In this document: positions 9,071-17,963 of the stretch, one piece after another
How the letters are laid out: every line of letters starts with the position of its first letter
Position numbering within the stretch: the first letter of the stretch is position 1
Source of the DNA: CAIUGU01 sp963819685
GTDB lineage: Bacteria > Pseudomonadota > Gammaproteobacteria > Steroidobacterales > Steroidobacteraceae
Assembly: GCA_963819685.1 (NCBI GenBank)
Contig: CAWFXI010000011.1
Span: 310,001-374,000, forward strand
Direction of reading: 5' to 3'
DNA length: 64,000 bases
Notes under the pieces: model-generated
What the model saw: the letters and a program-made list of their open reading frames with translations, nothing else
What the model was told of the DNA's origin: nothing
Database searches by the model: none
Program-made: the position numbers and the translations under genes

Positions 9071-11027
9071 TCAGGTCCGCGCCGCCGCACCTGCAGCCGG
9101 TGCCAGAGCGGATTGCGTTGCGCGGACGCGATACCGACGATCAGTCACCGCCAGCAGTCCGCCGAGTGCCATGACAAGGGCCCCGCCCCAGATGAAGCGG
9201 ACCAGTGGCTTGTACTGCAGGCGCATGCTCCAGGCGTTTTCGCCGAGGGGTTCGCCCAACGCCACAAACAGATCGCGCCCGATACCGGCGTCGATCCCCG
9301 CTTCGGTCATCGGATTGGTCTGCACACGGTAGATACGCTTCTGCGGATGCAGCACGGCCACGGACTCGCCATCCCTGGTAATCGTCACCTGGCCTTCCAC
9401 CGCATCGAAGTTGGGTCCGCGGATATCACGTGTGCTGTCGAAGCGGAAATCATAGCCGCCGAGGCTGGTGCTCTCACCGGGTTTCAGTCCGAGGTCGCGT
9501 TCGATCTTGTAGGACTGCACGCCCGTCACACCGATGACGAACAACCCCAGCCCAAGATGCGCGACGCTCATGCCGAAGACCGATGGCGACAGGCTGTGTC
9601 CGTTCTTGAGCCGTGAGATCGGCTCAATCAGCGCGGAGCCCACAACCCAGAGGCCAGCGATCATGCCGAGCATCGTCATGACGCCCGGAGTGCCGTAACC
9701 AATCCACGGTACTGCCACTCCGGCAATGAGCGCTACGCCAAGTGCGATCAACAATGGAACCTTCACTCCTTCGAGACGGGCGCGCTTCCATGAAGCATGC
9801 ATGCCAATCGCCAGCAGGAACACCAGCGGCAGCATTGGAATCACGAACACGGTGGCGAAGTACGGTGGACCGACGGAGATGCGGCCCATGTCGAGCGCTT
9901 CGAGGAACAACGGATACAGCGTACCGATCAGAATGAGGCCCGCGGCCGCGACCAGAAATACGTTGTTCAGCAACAGGAACGACTCCCGCGACACGATGGT
10001 AAAGCCCGCGTCCGACTTGAATGCTGGCGCGCGCCAGGCGTACAGGGCCAGCGATCCACCGATGCAGATGACGAGAAAGCCAAGGATGAACAGACCGCGA
10101 TTCGGATCCGATGCGAACGCATGCACCGAAACCAGCACACCTGAACGCACGAGGAAGCCGCCGAGCAGCGCCAGCGAGAAAGCAGAAATCGCGAGCAGCA
10201 ATGTCCAGCTTCTGAACAGCCCCCGCTTCTCGGTCACGGCGAGGGAATGGATCAGCGCGGTACCCAGCAGCCACGGCATGAACGAAGCGTTTTCAACCGG
10301 GTCCCAGAACCACCAGCCGCCCCACCCAAGCTCGTAATACGCCCACCAGCTGCCGAGAGCGATGCCGACCGTGAGAAACGACCATGCAAGCGTTGTCCAT
10401 GGTCTTACCCAGCGAGCCCACGTGGTATCGAGCCGTCCTTCGATCAGGGCAGCCACGGCAAAGGCGAACGGAATGGAGAACCCGAGCCAGCCGGTGTACA
10501 GAATCGGCGGATGCACTGCCAGGCCGAAGTCCTGCAACAGCGGATTCAGATCGCGACCATCCACGGCAGCCGGAATCAGTCGCTCGAAAGGATTCGACGT
10601 CGTCAGGATGAACAGCGCGAATCCCGCGCTGACCAGCCCCAGCACGCCAAACACGCGGCTTGAGAAAGGCAACGGCAACTGCTTGCTGAAGGCCGCCAGC
10701 GCAATGGACCAGGTCGACGTCACCAGCATCCACAGCAGCAGGGAGCCTTCATGCGCACCCCACACAGCGGCGAAACGATAGAACGTCGGCAGTGCGGAAT
10801 TGGAGTTCGACGCGACGTAGAGCACCGAAAAATCGTTCACGTAGAACGCGATAGGCCAGACAGCCGAACGAGAACAGCGTAAACACGAACTGGCCGGCAA
10901 CGGCGGGACGCGTCGCGAGCATCCACTGTACCTTGCCGGTATGCGCACCCACCAGTCCAAAGACTGCCTGCGGAATGCACAGGCAGAAGGCCAGCACGAG
11001 TGCGAATTGTCCGAGTTCGGCGATCAT
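9071..11027 (-). CDS. ccmF: Haem lyase CcmF (frameshifted as read)
   Basis: CcmF is the large inner-membrane subunit that ligates haem to apocytochrome c. Two overlapping frames make one protein: MIAELGQFALVLAFCLCIPQAVFG to FSFGCLAY, then AFYVNDFSVLYVASNSNSALP to the end. An extra base near 10850 separates them. Removing it gives 651 residues, the normal CcmF length, with WGAHEGSLLLW and the haem-handling WWD motif GWGGWWFWDPVEN in the expected places. The rest of the operon is intact, so a sequence error is more likely than a null mutation. Confidence 0.88.
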
Positions 11028-11040
11028 CGTGACTGCACCT

Positions 11041-11511
11041 TCAATTCGCTGCTGTGGCCGGTAGCGGCGTCGTCAGCGGCTTCTGACCGGCATGCTGCTG
11101 CTTCAGGCTGTCCGCGACTTCGGGCGGCATGTACTTTTCGTCGTGCTTGGCGAGCACCTCTTCAGCGACGAAGAGTCCTTCGCCGGCCAGGCGGCCACGG
11201 GCCACGATTCCCTGGCCTTCGCGGAACAGGTCAGGCAGCACCCCTGAATAACTGACCGTCACGTCCTTGGCATAGTCGGTGAGCACGAAGCGCACCTCGA
11301 GACTGCCCGGCTGCCGCTGCACGCTGCCTTCCGTCACCATGCCGCCGATGCGGAATGTGCGGTCTGCGGGCGCCTTGCCCGCAACGACATCCGAGGTGCT
11401 GTAGAAATACAGCAGATTCTCCTGGAACGCGGTCAATGCGAAGGCTACGGCAGCACCTACGCCCAGCACGATCAGACCCACCAGTACCATGCGGCGGCGA
11501 CGGGGTGTCAT
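11041..11511 (-). CDS. ccmE: Cytochrome c haem chaperone CcmE
   Basis: CcmE binds haem covalently in the periplasm and passes it to CcmF. The 156-residue protein has an N-terminal anchor (MVLVGLIVLGVGAAVAFALTAF), an OB-fold core beginning FYSTSDVVAGKAPADRTFRIGG, and the haem-binding histidine in LAKHDEKYMPPE, where the following Tyr is the axial ligand known from the family. ATG 11511 overlaps the ccmD stop by four bases. Confidence 0.94.
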   Translation of the reverse strand: MTPRRRRMVLVGLIVLGVGAAVAFALTAFQENLLYFYSTSDVVAGKAPADRTFRIGGMVTEGSVQRQPGSLEVRFVLTDYAKDVTVSYSGVLPDLFREGQGIVARGRLAGEGLFVAEEVLAKHDEKYMPPEVADSLKQQHAGQKPLTTPLPATAAN

Positions 11512-11678
11512 GACTCGCTCCTTTGGGCTGTCGCCCGCCGGCGGGCCATGCCCTGCGCCCGGGACAGCGCCCGGCGGGCGAGCCACCCGTTCAGGACCAG
11601 GACCCCGGCAGTGATGACGACGCAGAACAGCACGTATCCAGCATACTTATCCATGCCAAGAATGTTCTCTAAGCCCAT
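11508..11678 (-). CDS. ccmD: Haem exporter protein CcmD
   Basis: A small 56-residue membrane protein between ccmC and ccmE. It reads MGLENILGMDKYAGYVLFCV, a single transmembrane helix continuing through VITAGVLVLNGWLA, and a basic C-terminal tail rich in Arg. CcmD stabilises the CcmABC complex and is needed to release holo-CcmE. It starts four bases after the ccmC stop and its own stop overlaps the ccmE ATG (ATGA). Position, size, one helix and charged tail all fit; primary sequence conservation in this family is low. Confidence 0.88.
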   Translation of the reverse strand: MGLENILGMDKYAGYVLFCVVITAGVLVLNGWLARRALSRAQGMARRRATAQRSES

Positions 11679-11682
11679 GATT

Positions 11683-12414
11683 TCAAGAAGCTTCCGATAG
11701 CCATCCAGCGTTGCGCTCGCGGGTCAGGATCTCGGCCCGCACCCGGTCGCACAGTATCGCACCGAAGAACAGCAGGAAGGCGAGCATCATGACGAGCAGG
11801 GGCGCCAGCATCGACGGGTCGATGGCGGAACTCCCGCTTAAGGAAAGGCTCGACCCCTGATGCAGGCTATTCCACCATTCCACGGAGTACTTGACGATTG
11901 GCACGTTCACGATTCCGACCACCGCAAGCAGACCACTGGCCCGATCAGCCCGCTGAACGTCGTCGTAGGACGCCCTGAGCGCCATAACCCCCAGATACAG
12001 GAACAGCAGGATCAGCTCCGACGTCAGCCGGGGGTCCCACGCCCACCACGCGCCCCACATCGGCTTGCCCCAGATCGCCCCCGTTACGAGGGCGAGCACC
12101 GTAAACCACGAGCCAATGACAGCGCAGCCTGCCGCAACAGCGTGGGCCAGTTTCATGCGCCAGATAATGCCGATGCCGGCGGCAATGGCCATCATGCTGT
12201 AGACCGTCAGGGACATCGACGCGCTGGGCACGTGCACGTAGATGATCCGGAACGAATCGCCCTGCTGATAGTCGGTCGGCGCCACGAACAGCCCGGTGTA
12301 AGTGGCCCACAGCATGAGGGCGACCGATGGCCAGAACAGCCATGGCCTCAGGGTGCCCAGCAGGCGATATGCATGGGGCGGCGAGGCGAACTTGTGAAAC
12401 CACGTCCAGTTCAT
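11683..12414 (-). CDS. ccmC: Haem exporter permease CcmC
   Basis: CcmC loads haem onto CcmE at the outer face of the inner membrane. The 243-residue protein has about six membrane helices and the tryptophan-rich motif GKPMWGAWWAWDPRLTSELI, with conserved histidines in YVHVPSA and in WWNSLHQGSS. It starts with MNWTWFHKFASPPHAYR at 12414, one base beyond the ccmB stop; an ATG at 12429 in the same frame is possible but would overlap ccmB more. Confidence 0.93.
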   Translation of the reverse strand: MNWTWFHKFASPPHAYRLLGTLRPWLFWPSVALMLWATYTGLFVAPTDYQQGDSFRIIYVHVPSASMSLTVYSMMAIAAGIGIIWRMKLAHAVAAGCAVIGSWFTVLALVTGAIWGKPMWGAWWAWDPRLTSELILLFLYLGVMALRASYDDVQRADRASGLLAVVGIVNVPIVKYSVEWWNSLHQGSSLSLSGSSAIDPSMLAPLLVMMLAFLLFFGAILCDRVRAEILTRERNAGWLSEAS

Positions 12415-12415
12415 G

Positions 12416-13114
12416 TCAGGACTCAACACCTATGCGAATCGCCGCCGCCATTGCGATCGGCCCGAGACTTAAGGAAAGCACGAGGATGGCCGCGAGCAGA
12501 TTCAACGGCCCGGCGACTGCCTCCCCCGTCATGCTCAGACTGACGGCTCTTGCGCCGAATATCAGGACGGGCATCTCAAGCGGCAGCACCAGCAGAGCCA
12601 GCAGCACATTGCCTCTGCGGACGCCGACCGTCAGTGCAGCACCGATCGCACCCAGCATGCTGAGCGCTGCAGTGCCGAGTGCCAGTGAACCCATCAGTAC
12701 CGGCCAGGCGGAAACCGGCACACCAAGCCCGGTTGCAAGGACAGGTGACATGATCACGAGCGGCAGCCCCGATACGAGCCAGTGCGCCACCGTCTTCATC
12801 AACAGCAGCCAGGCCAGCGGCTGTTCAGACAGCACCCATTGCTCCATTGTTCCATCCTCGACGTCGGGACGGAACAGGGAATCAAGGGCAAGCAGGCAAG
12901 ACAGCATCGCAGCCACCCAGACCACACCCGGAGCAATCCGCCTGAGTTCCGCCAGATCCGGACTGATGGCGAGCGGAAACAGCGTCACGACAATCACGAA
13001 AAACAACAGCGGTTGGGCAGCCTGATCCCAATGACGGACGGCGAGTGTCAATTCACGGCCGAGGACCCGGGTGGCAAGCGCCCCAAGGCCAGGGGTTGCG
13101 GTCCCCCCGCTCAT
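12416..13114 (-). CDS. ccmB: Haem exporter permease CcmB
   Basis: Membrane subunit of the CcmAB ABC transporter, which powers release of holo-CcmE from CcmC. The 232-residue protein shows six hydrophobic segments and the CcmB signature around LFRPDVEDGTMEQWVLSEQPL. ATG 13114 overlaps the ccmA stop by four bases. Confidence 0.93.
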   Translation of the reverse strand: MSGGTATPGLGALATRVLGRELTLAVRHWDQAAQPLLFFVIVVTLFPLAISPDLAELRRIAPGVVWVAAMLSCLLALDSLFRPDVEDGTMEQWVLSEQPLAWLLLMKTVAHWLVSGLPLVIMSPVLATGLGVPVSAWPVLMGSLALGTAALSMLGAIGAALTVGVRRGNVLLALLVLPLEMPVLIFGARAVSLSMTGEAVAGPLNLLAAILVLSLSLGPIAMAAAIRIGVES

Positions 13115-13758
13115 GCGGCCAGTTCCAGCTGGCGTGCGCCGGGATGCCCGGACAGCATGCCGTGATGAGCCGCAGTCAACACCGCGCCTCCCCTTGCCAG
13201 ATGACCCTTCAATAGATGTTCGATGACGGCCACACCATTGGCGTCCAGATTGGTCGTGGGCTCGTCCAGCACCCAGAGCACGGCGTTCGACAACATCACG
13301 CGGGCAAAGGCGACGCGTCGACGCTGACCCGCTGACAGCACACGAGCGGGGAGATCGGTACAGCGCGCGACGCCGAGCGCATCCAGCGCTGCAAGTCTCT
13401 CGGCCTTTGTGGTGTCACGCCGCAGCCCGGTCCCGACACGCAGGTTCTCGTCAGCGGTCAGATCCAGCTTCAAGGCATTCAGATGCGCGAGGTAGGTGAG
13501 ATCGCGATGAAAAGCATCGCGCCGCTCCCGGGTCGACGTCTTACGCCACCGGATATCGCCTGATTCAGCGGGCAGCAGTCCGCACACGACCCGCAGCAGA
13601 CTGGTCTTGCCCGCGCCGTTAGGGCCCGTGACCTGCAGCAGCTCACCTGCACTCAAGGTAAAAGAAATCTGCCGCAGGAGGTGATGCTCGCCGCGCCACA
13701 GTTCGATCGCCCGGGCTTCCAGAAGCGCTTCGCCGGCAGGGGCGGCGGACGCTGACAT
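13111..13758 (-). CDS. ccmA: Haem exporter ATP-binding protein CcmA
   Basis: ATPase of the CcmAB complex. The 215-residue protein has Walker A GPNGAGKTS, the ABC signature LSAGQRRRVAFAR (in the usual LSxGQ position), and Walker B LWVLDEPTTNLD. An ATG at 13770 lies in frame four codons upstream; I prefer 13758, though either is possible. It is the first gene of the nine-gene ccm operon. The 158 bases upstream also hold the oppositely oriented tRNA-Leu promoter, and no clear sigma-70 site toward ccmA was found. Confidence 0.93.
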   Translation of the reverse strand: MSASAAPAGEALLEARAIELWRGEHHLLRQISFTLSAGELLQVTGPNGAGKTSLLRVVCGLLPAESGDIRWRKTSTRERRDAFHRDLTYLAHLNALKLDLTADENLRVGTGLRRDTTKAERLAALDALGVARCTDLPARVLSAGQRRRVAFARVMLSNAVLWVLDEPTTNLDANGVAVIEHLLKGHLARGGAVLTAAHHGMLSGHPGARQLELAA

Positions 13759-13895
13759 CAAGCGCGACACAGTATTTCTAGCCGGGAGGCCCCCCTGGTT
13801 TCAGGCGGCAGGAGTCTAGCAGATGGACCCACGGAGACACTTTGAAGTCCAGGGCAGACGTACGGAACTGGCGACATGTAGGGCGGAAAGCGGCT

Positions 13896-13901
13896 TACAA
13901 T
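13896..13901 (+). promoter_or_regulatory. Probable -10 element of the tRNA-Leu gene
   Basis: TACAAT (5 of 6 to consensus) lies 15 bases before the mature tRNA-Leu 5' end and is followed at once by CGCGCCC. A GC-rich discriminator of that kind is typical of stringently controlled stable-RNA promoters. No good -35 box is visible at 16-18 bases spacing, so the call rests on the -10 and its context. Confidence 0.4.
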
Positions 13902-13916
13902 TCGCGCCCGCAACCT

Positions 13917-14003
13917 GCCCGGATGGCGAAATTGGTAGACGCAAGGGACTTAAAATCCCTCGGAGGAAACTCCATGCCGGTTCGACCCCGGCTCCGGGCA
14001 CCA
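13917..14003 (+). tRNA. tRNA-Leu (anticodon TAA)
   Basis: An 87-base tRNA with encoded CCA. The acceptor stem GCCCGGA pairs with TCCGGGC, the anticodon stem AGGGA/TCCCT carries TAA at 13951-13953, there is a long variable arm as in leucine tRNAs, and the T loop reads TTCGACC. It faces the neighbouring tRNA-Cys and tRNA-Gly. In Escherichia coli the equivalent leuZ is codirectional with glyW and cysT. Confidence 0.97.
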
Positions 14004-14027
14004 GCTTCAGGAAATCGGAGTGAGGAT

Positions 14028-14101
14028 TGGAGGCGTCGGCCGGAATCGAACCGGCGTTCACGGCTTTGCAGGCCGCTGCGTAACCACTCCGCCACGACGC
14101 C
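14028..14101 (-). tRNA. tRNA-Cys (anticodon GCA)
   Basis: A 74-base tRNA on the minus strand with encoded CCA. The acceptor stem GGCGTCG pairs with CGACGCC, followed by a discriminator U as expected for tRNA-Cys. The anticodon loop CTGCAAA carries GCA at 14067-14069, and the T loop is TTCGATT. It follows tRNA-Gly by about 20 bases and is probably cotranscribed with it and pgsA. Confidence 0.97.
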
Positions 14102-14120
14102 AGCTAAAGAGGATGAAAGA

Positions 14121-14196
<76 letters not shown>

Positions 14197-14302
14197 AGGC
14201 CTCGGAAGGCGGCGATATTCTATGTCCTGAAGGCGGGGTGTCAAGGCAAGATTCGGCACCAGCGTACGGTGCTGCAATCGCAAGCCTCTGCGGTGATTGC
14301 CT

Positions 14303-14869
14303 TTATTGCTTCCGCGAGCGCATGAGATCCGGCCAGGCCGCCTGCAGATACGCGACCATCGACCAGAGCGTCAGCACTGCGGCTGCCGCGGTGGCAATGA
14401 TTCCAAGCAGATAGATCGGCAGCCCCAGGAGGTCGTTCCGGTACAGCAGGAACGACAGGCCCACCATCTGGAAAATCGTCTTCCACTTGCCGAGATTCGA
14501 TACCGCCACCTTCGCGCGCGCGCCGATCCCGGCCATCCACTCGCGCAGGGCCGACACGGTGATCTCGCGGCCGATGATCACGATGGCGGACAGAACGATG
14601 AACCAGCGAGGGTCACCGCTTGCGACCAGCACGAGCGCAACGGCCACCATCAGCTTGTCGGCCACCGGATCGAGAAACGCCCCGAGTGCCGAGGTCTGAT
14701 GCAGACGCCGTGCGAGATAGCCATCGAGTGAATCCGTGACCGCGGCGAGACCAAACACCAGGCCTGCCGCGGGACCGGACCACGGATTCGGCAGATAGAA
14801 CAGGATGACGACGAGCGGAATCATCACGATCCGCGCCAGCGTCAGGACATTGGCAATGGGGAAAGTCAC
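14303..14869 (-). CDS. pgsA: CDP-diacylglycerol--glycerol-3-phosphate 3-phosphatidyltransferase
   Basis: It makes phosphatidylglycerophosphate, the committed step to phosphatidylglycerol and cardiolipin, in the inner membrane. The 188-residue protein has several membrane helices and the CDP-alcohol phosphotransferase motif DSLDGYLARRLHQTSALG then FLDPVADK, with all metal-binding Asp residues present. It starts 9 bases after uvrC, the usual gammaproteobacterial order. Confidence 0.95.
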   Translation of the reverse strand: MTFPIANVLTLARIVMIPLVVILFYLPNPWSGPAAGLVFGLAAVTDSLDGYLARRLHQTSALGAFLDPVADKLMVAVALVLVASGDPRWFIVLSAIVIIGREITVSALREWMAGIGARAKVAVSNLGKWKTIFQMVGLSFLLYRNDLLGLPIYLLGIIATAAAAVLTLWSMVAYLQAAWPDLMRSRKQ

Positions 14870-14878
14870 TTGCCGCTC

Positions 14879-16696
14879 TCAAGCGCCTGGATGCAGCACT
14901 TCATAGACCAGCCCGGCGAGCTGGGTCCCGATGCCGCGAACCTTCGCGATATCCTCCACGCTGGCGCGGGAAACACCCTGCAATCCGCCAAACTGGCGCA
15001 ACAGCTCGCGGCGCTTGGCAGGCCCGAGACCCACGACGGATTCAAGGATGGATTCTGTCCTCGCTTTGGCGCGGCGCTGTCGGTGTCCGGTAATCGCAAA
15101 GCGATGCGCCTCGTCGCGAATGCGCTGAATGAGATGCAGGGCGGAGGAATCTGGCGGCAGTATAGTGGGCACCTCCTGCCCCGCCAAGAAAAGCCGCTCC
15201 TGTCCGACCCGTCGATCGGCGCCCTTGGCAACTCCGACCAGACCGATGCCGCCGATTTCAAGCTGCGCGAGCACCTCCTGGGCTTGCGCCAGCTGCCCCG
15301 GACCGCCGTCGATCAGCAGCAGATCCGGCAACACTGCCTCTTCCCGTTTCAGCCGCGCATAGCGTCGCTCGAGCGCCTGGCGCATGGCGCCGTAGTCATC
15401 CCCGGGCGCGACGCCTTCGATATTGAAGCGGCGATAGTCGCTCTTGATCGGCCCTTCCGGACCGAACACCACACAGGAAGCCACCGTGGACTCGCCCATC
15501 GTATGACTGATATCAAAGCATTCGATGCGGCGTGGAGGCACCGGCATTTCAAGTGCGCTGGCGACTGCTTCCAGCTGTTCCGCAACGGTCGCCGCGTTGG
15601 CTTCACGCATGCGCAGGCTGAGTTCGGCATTGGATCTCGCCATCTCCAGCCACCGGGCGCGCACGCCTCGAATCCTGGTTCGTATGGCAACCGCCCTGCC
15701 GGCGCGCTCGGAGAACGCGCGTTCGAGCACGTCTGCATCCTCGATCGCTTCGTTGACCAGGATTTCGGACGGCACGTCCCGTGTCAGGTAGTACTGCGCG
15801 AGAAATGCGCTCATGAGCTCTCCGGTTTCAGCCAGACCGGCGCGCGGGAAGTAGCTGCTGCTGCCGAGATTGCGCCCGCCGCGCAGGTAGACGACGGCAA
15901 TGCAATGCCTGCCTCCGGCCGAAACCAGTGCCACCGCGTCGATGTCGTGCGCCGCCATGCGCGTCATCGACTGACTGGCCTGGATCTCCTTGATGGCGTG
16001 AATCTGGTCTCTGAGGCGCGCCGCCTTTTCGAAATCCAGTCGGGCTGCGGCTTCCTCCATTCGCTGTGCCAGGTCATCGCGCAACTCACGATCACGCCCT
16101 TCGAGCACGGCGATGGCGTCCGCCACATCCTGCGCGTAGCTCTTCTCGTCCACGAGACCGACGCAGGGACCCGAACAGCGCTTGATCTGGTACTGCAGGC
16201 AAGGCCGGGTGCGATTGGCAAAGAACGTGTCCTCGCAAGTACGCAGCTTGAAAAGCTTCTGCAGCAACAGCTGGGTCTCACGCGTGGCTCTCGCGCTGGG
16301 ATAGGGACCGAAAAAGCGTCCGGGAAGCTTGCGGCTGCCGCGGTAAAACGTCAGCCGCGGAAACGGCTGCTGCGTCGACAGATACAGATACGGAAAACTC
16401 TTGTCGTCGCGCAGCGCAACGTTGTAGCGCGGCCTGTGCCGCTTGATCAGGTTGAATTCAAGGAGCAGCGCTTCGGTGTCGGAAGCGGTCGCAGTGACTT
16501 CGATGGCCGCGATCTGCTCGACCATCGCCATGGTCTTGGCATTCAGTCCGCGACCGGCGAAGTAACTGCTCACCCGGGACTTGAGATTGCGGGCCTTGCC
16601 GACATACATGATCTCGCCCTTGGCCGAAAGCATGCGATACACGCCCGGCCGGGTCGTCAACGTGGCGAGAAAAGCCCTGGGCTCGAAGTCGGACAC
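14879..16696 (-). CDS. uvrC: Excinuclease ABC subunit C
   Basis: UvrC makes the two incisions of nucleotide excision repair. The 605-residue protein has an N-terminal GIY-YIG nuclease (GVYRMLSAKGEIMYVGKARNL), a UVR motif around residues 200-235 (AARLDFEKAARLRDQI) that contacts UvrB, the central RNase H-like nuclease with IECFDISH and LLLIDGGPGQ, and C-terminal helix-hairpin-helix motifs (VVGLGPAKRRELLRQFGG). Length and domain order are normal. Confidence 0.97.
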   Translation of the reverse strand: MSDFEPRAFLATLTTRPGVYRMLSAKGEIMYVGKARNLKSRVSSYFAGRGLNAKTMAMVEQIAAIEVTATASDTEALLLEFNLIKRHRPRYNVALRDDKSFPYLYLSTQQPFPRLTFYRGSRKLPGRFFGPYPSARATRETQLLLQKLFKLRTCEDTFFANRTRPCLQYQIKRCSGPCVGLVDEKSYAQDVADAIAVLEGRDRELRDDLAQRMEEAAARLDFEKAARLRDQIHAIKEIQASQSMTRMAAHDIDAVALVSAGGRHCIAVVYLRGGRNLGSSSYFPRAGLAETGELMSAFLAQYYLTRDVPSEILVNEAIEDADVLERAFSERAGRAVAIRTRIRGVRARWLEMARSNAELSLRMREANAATVAEQLEAVASALEMPVPPRRIECFDISHTMGESTVASCVVFGPEGPIKSDYRRFNIEGVAPGDDYGAMRQALERRYARLKREEAVLPDLLLIDGGPGQLAQAQEVLAQLEIGGIGLVGVAKGADRRVGQERLFLAGQEVPTILPPDSSALHLIQRIRDEAHRFAITGHRQRRAKARTESILESVVGLGPAKRRELLRQFGGLQGVSRASVEDIAKVRGIGTQLAGLVYEVLHPGA

Positions 16697-16705
16697 AGCA
16701 AACCC

Positions 16706-17366
16706 CTAGCTGCGCCCGAGCAGCTGGGCGGCTCGCGCGAACACAGCGCTGAACATGTCGTCCGTCAATCTGCGTGTCTGCGTGTTGTAGCGGCTGCAGT
16801 GATAGGAGTCGAGCAGCACCGTTCCCCCTGGGAGGTCATGCTCGGCACCATGCGCGAACTTGTACTGTGACGGCTTGAGGGCCAGCGCCCGCAGCACGGC
16901 GTTGTGTGCGATCAACCCGAGCGCGAGCAGCACAGCCGCCGGCTGCAGACGCAAGTTCATTGCGCAGATACGAGTTGCATTGCCTGATTTCCTCGGGCAG
17001 CGGCTTGTTCTGCGGAGGGACGCATTTCACCGAGTTCGTAATCCGGCAGTTGTGCAACACGAGTCCATCATCGGCCGCACGGGATTCGGGCCGGCTGGCG
17101 AAGCCGAACCGGTGCAGTGTCCGGTACAGCAGCAGTCCGGCATGATCGCCGGTGAAGGGACGCCCTGTCGCATTGGCACCATGAAAGCCCGGGGCGAGTC
17201 CGATGATCAGCAGACGGGCGGCCGGATCACCGAAGGGAGCGACGGGCGCGCAGTGATAGGCGGGGTGCTTGCGGCGCCCTTCGTCGAGAAAGGTCGAGAG
17301 CCGCGGGCAAAGCCTGCAGTCCGGATCAAACACTTCCGGCTTGAATTTCGGCAAGGCGGCTGACAT
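16706..17366 (-). CDS. Uracil-DNA glycosylase family protein, family 4/5-like (frameshifted as read)
   Basis: The N-terminal frame gives PDCRLCPRLSTFLDEGRR and GLAPGFHGANATGRPFTGDH, the uracil-binding motif of iron-sulfur UDGs of the UdgB type. FeS cysteines are visible in DCRLCP and in KCVPPQNKPLPEEIRQC. The C-terminal frame continues LQPAAVLLALGLIAHNAVLRAL and LLDSYHCSRYNTQT, which contains the second catalytic loop. An extra base near 16950 splits them; without it the protein is 219 residues, a normal size. The enzyme would excise uracil or related deaminated bases. Its start lies only 15 bases from the divergent pseudouridine synthase. Confidence 0.8.
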
Positions 17367-17381
17367 GGTCTCGCTATTACT

Positions 17382-17963
17382 ATGGCTACTATGGCGCTGG
17401 TGTTATTCAACAAACCGTTTGCGGTCCTGACCCGCTTCGTTACCGAAGACGGACGGCGAACTTTACGCGATTTTCTGCATCTGCCCGGCTTCCATCCGGC
17501 TGGCCGTCTCGACTATGACAGCGAAGGTCTGCTGCTGCTGACCGACGACGGCCCATTACAGGCACGTCTCAGCCACCCCCGCTGGAAACTGCCGAAGACC
17601 TACTACGTACAGGTGGAAAATATTCCGGATGATGCCGCCCTCGCGACACTTCGCAGTGGCGTCACCTTGCCGGATGGACTCACGCAGCCGGCCGAAGCGC
17701 AACGAGTCGACGAACCCGACTGGCTTTGGCCCCGGGATCCGCCCATCCGCAAACGTGCGGCGATTCCAACTGCGTGGCTGAAGATCACGTTACGGGAAGG
17801 TCGCAATCGGCAGGTACGACGGATGACGGCGGCTGTCGGCCACCCCACGCTGAGACTCATCCGCTGGTCGGTAGGACCCTGGAGCATCGCGTCACTGCCG
17901 CCCGGACAGCACTTGACCGCGCCAGCAGAAGAAGTCAGGCGGCTGGTGATGAGCCAGCGCTGA
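17382..17963 (+). CDS. rluE: 23S rRNA pseudouridine synthase, RluE-like
   Basis: This 193-residue protein belongs to the RsuA/RluE branch of pseudouridine synthases. LVLFNKPFAVLTRF opens the catalytic domain, and GRLDYDSEGLLLLTDDG contains the catalytic Asp. The C-terminal part has KITLREGRNRQVRRMTAAVGHPTLRLIR, also family-typical. There is no N-terminal S4 domain, as in RluE, which modifies U2457 of 23S rRNA in Escherichia coli. Start could be ATG 17382 or 17391. Confidence 0.85.
   Translation: MATMALVLFNKPFAVLTRFVTEDGRRTLRDFLHLPGFHPAGRLDYDSEGLLLLTDDGPLQARLSHPRWKLPKTYYVQVENIPDDAALATLRSGVTLPDGLTQPAEAQRVDEPDWLWPRDPPIRKRAAIPTAWLKITLREGRNRQVRRMTAAVGHPTLRLIRWSVGPWSIASLPPGQHLTAPAEEVRRLVMSQR

Noticed and set aside
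10749..11027. Programmed frameshifting in ccmF
   Set aside because: No slippery heptamer such as A AAA AAG is present at the join; a simple inserted base explains the break better.
14870..16870. 666-residue open frame antisense to uvrC
   Set aside because: It is a long shadow of uvrC in GC-rich DNA; its composition has no protein family character, while the minus-strand frame is an unmistakable UvrC.
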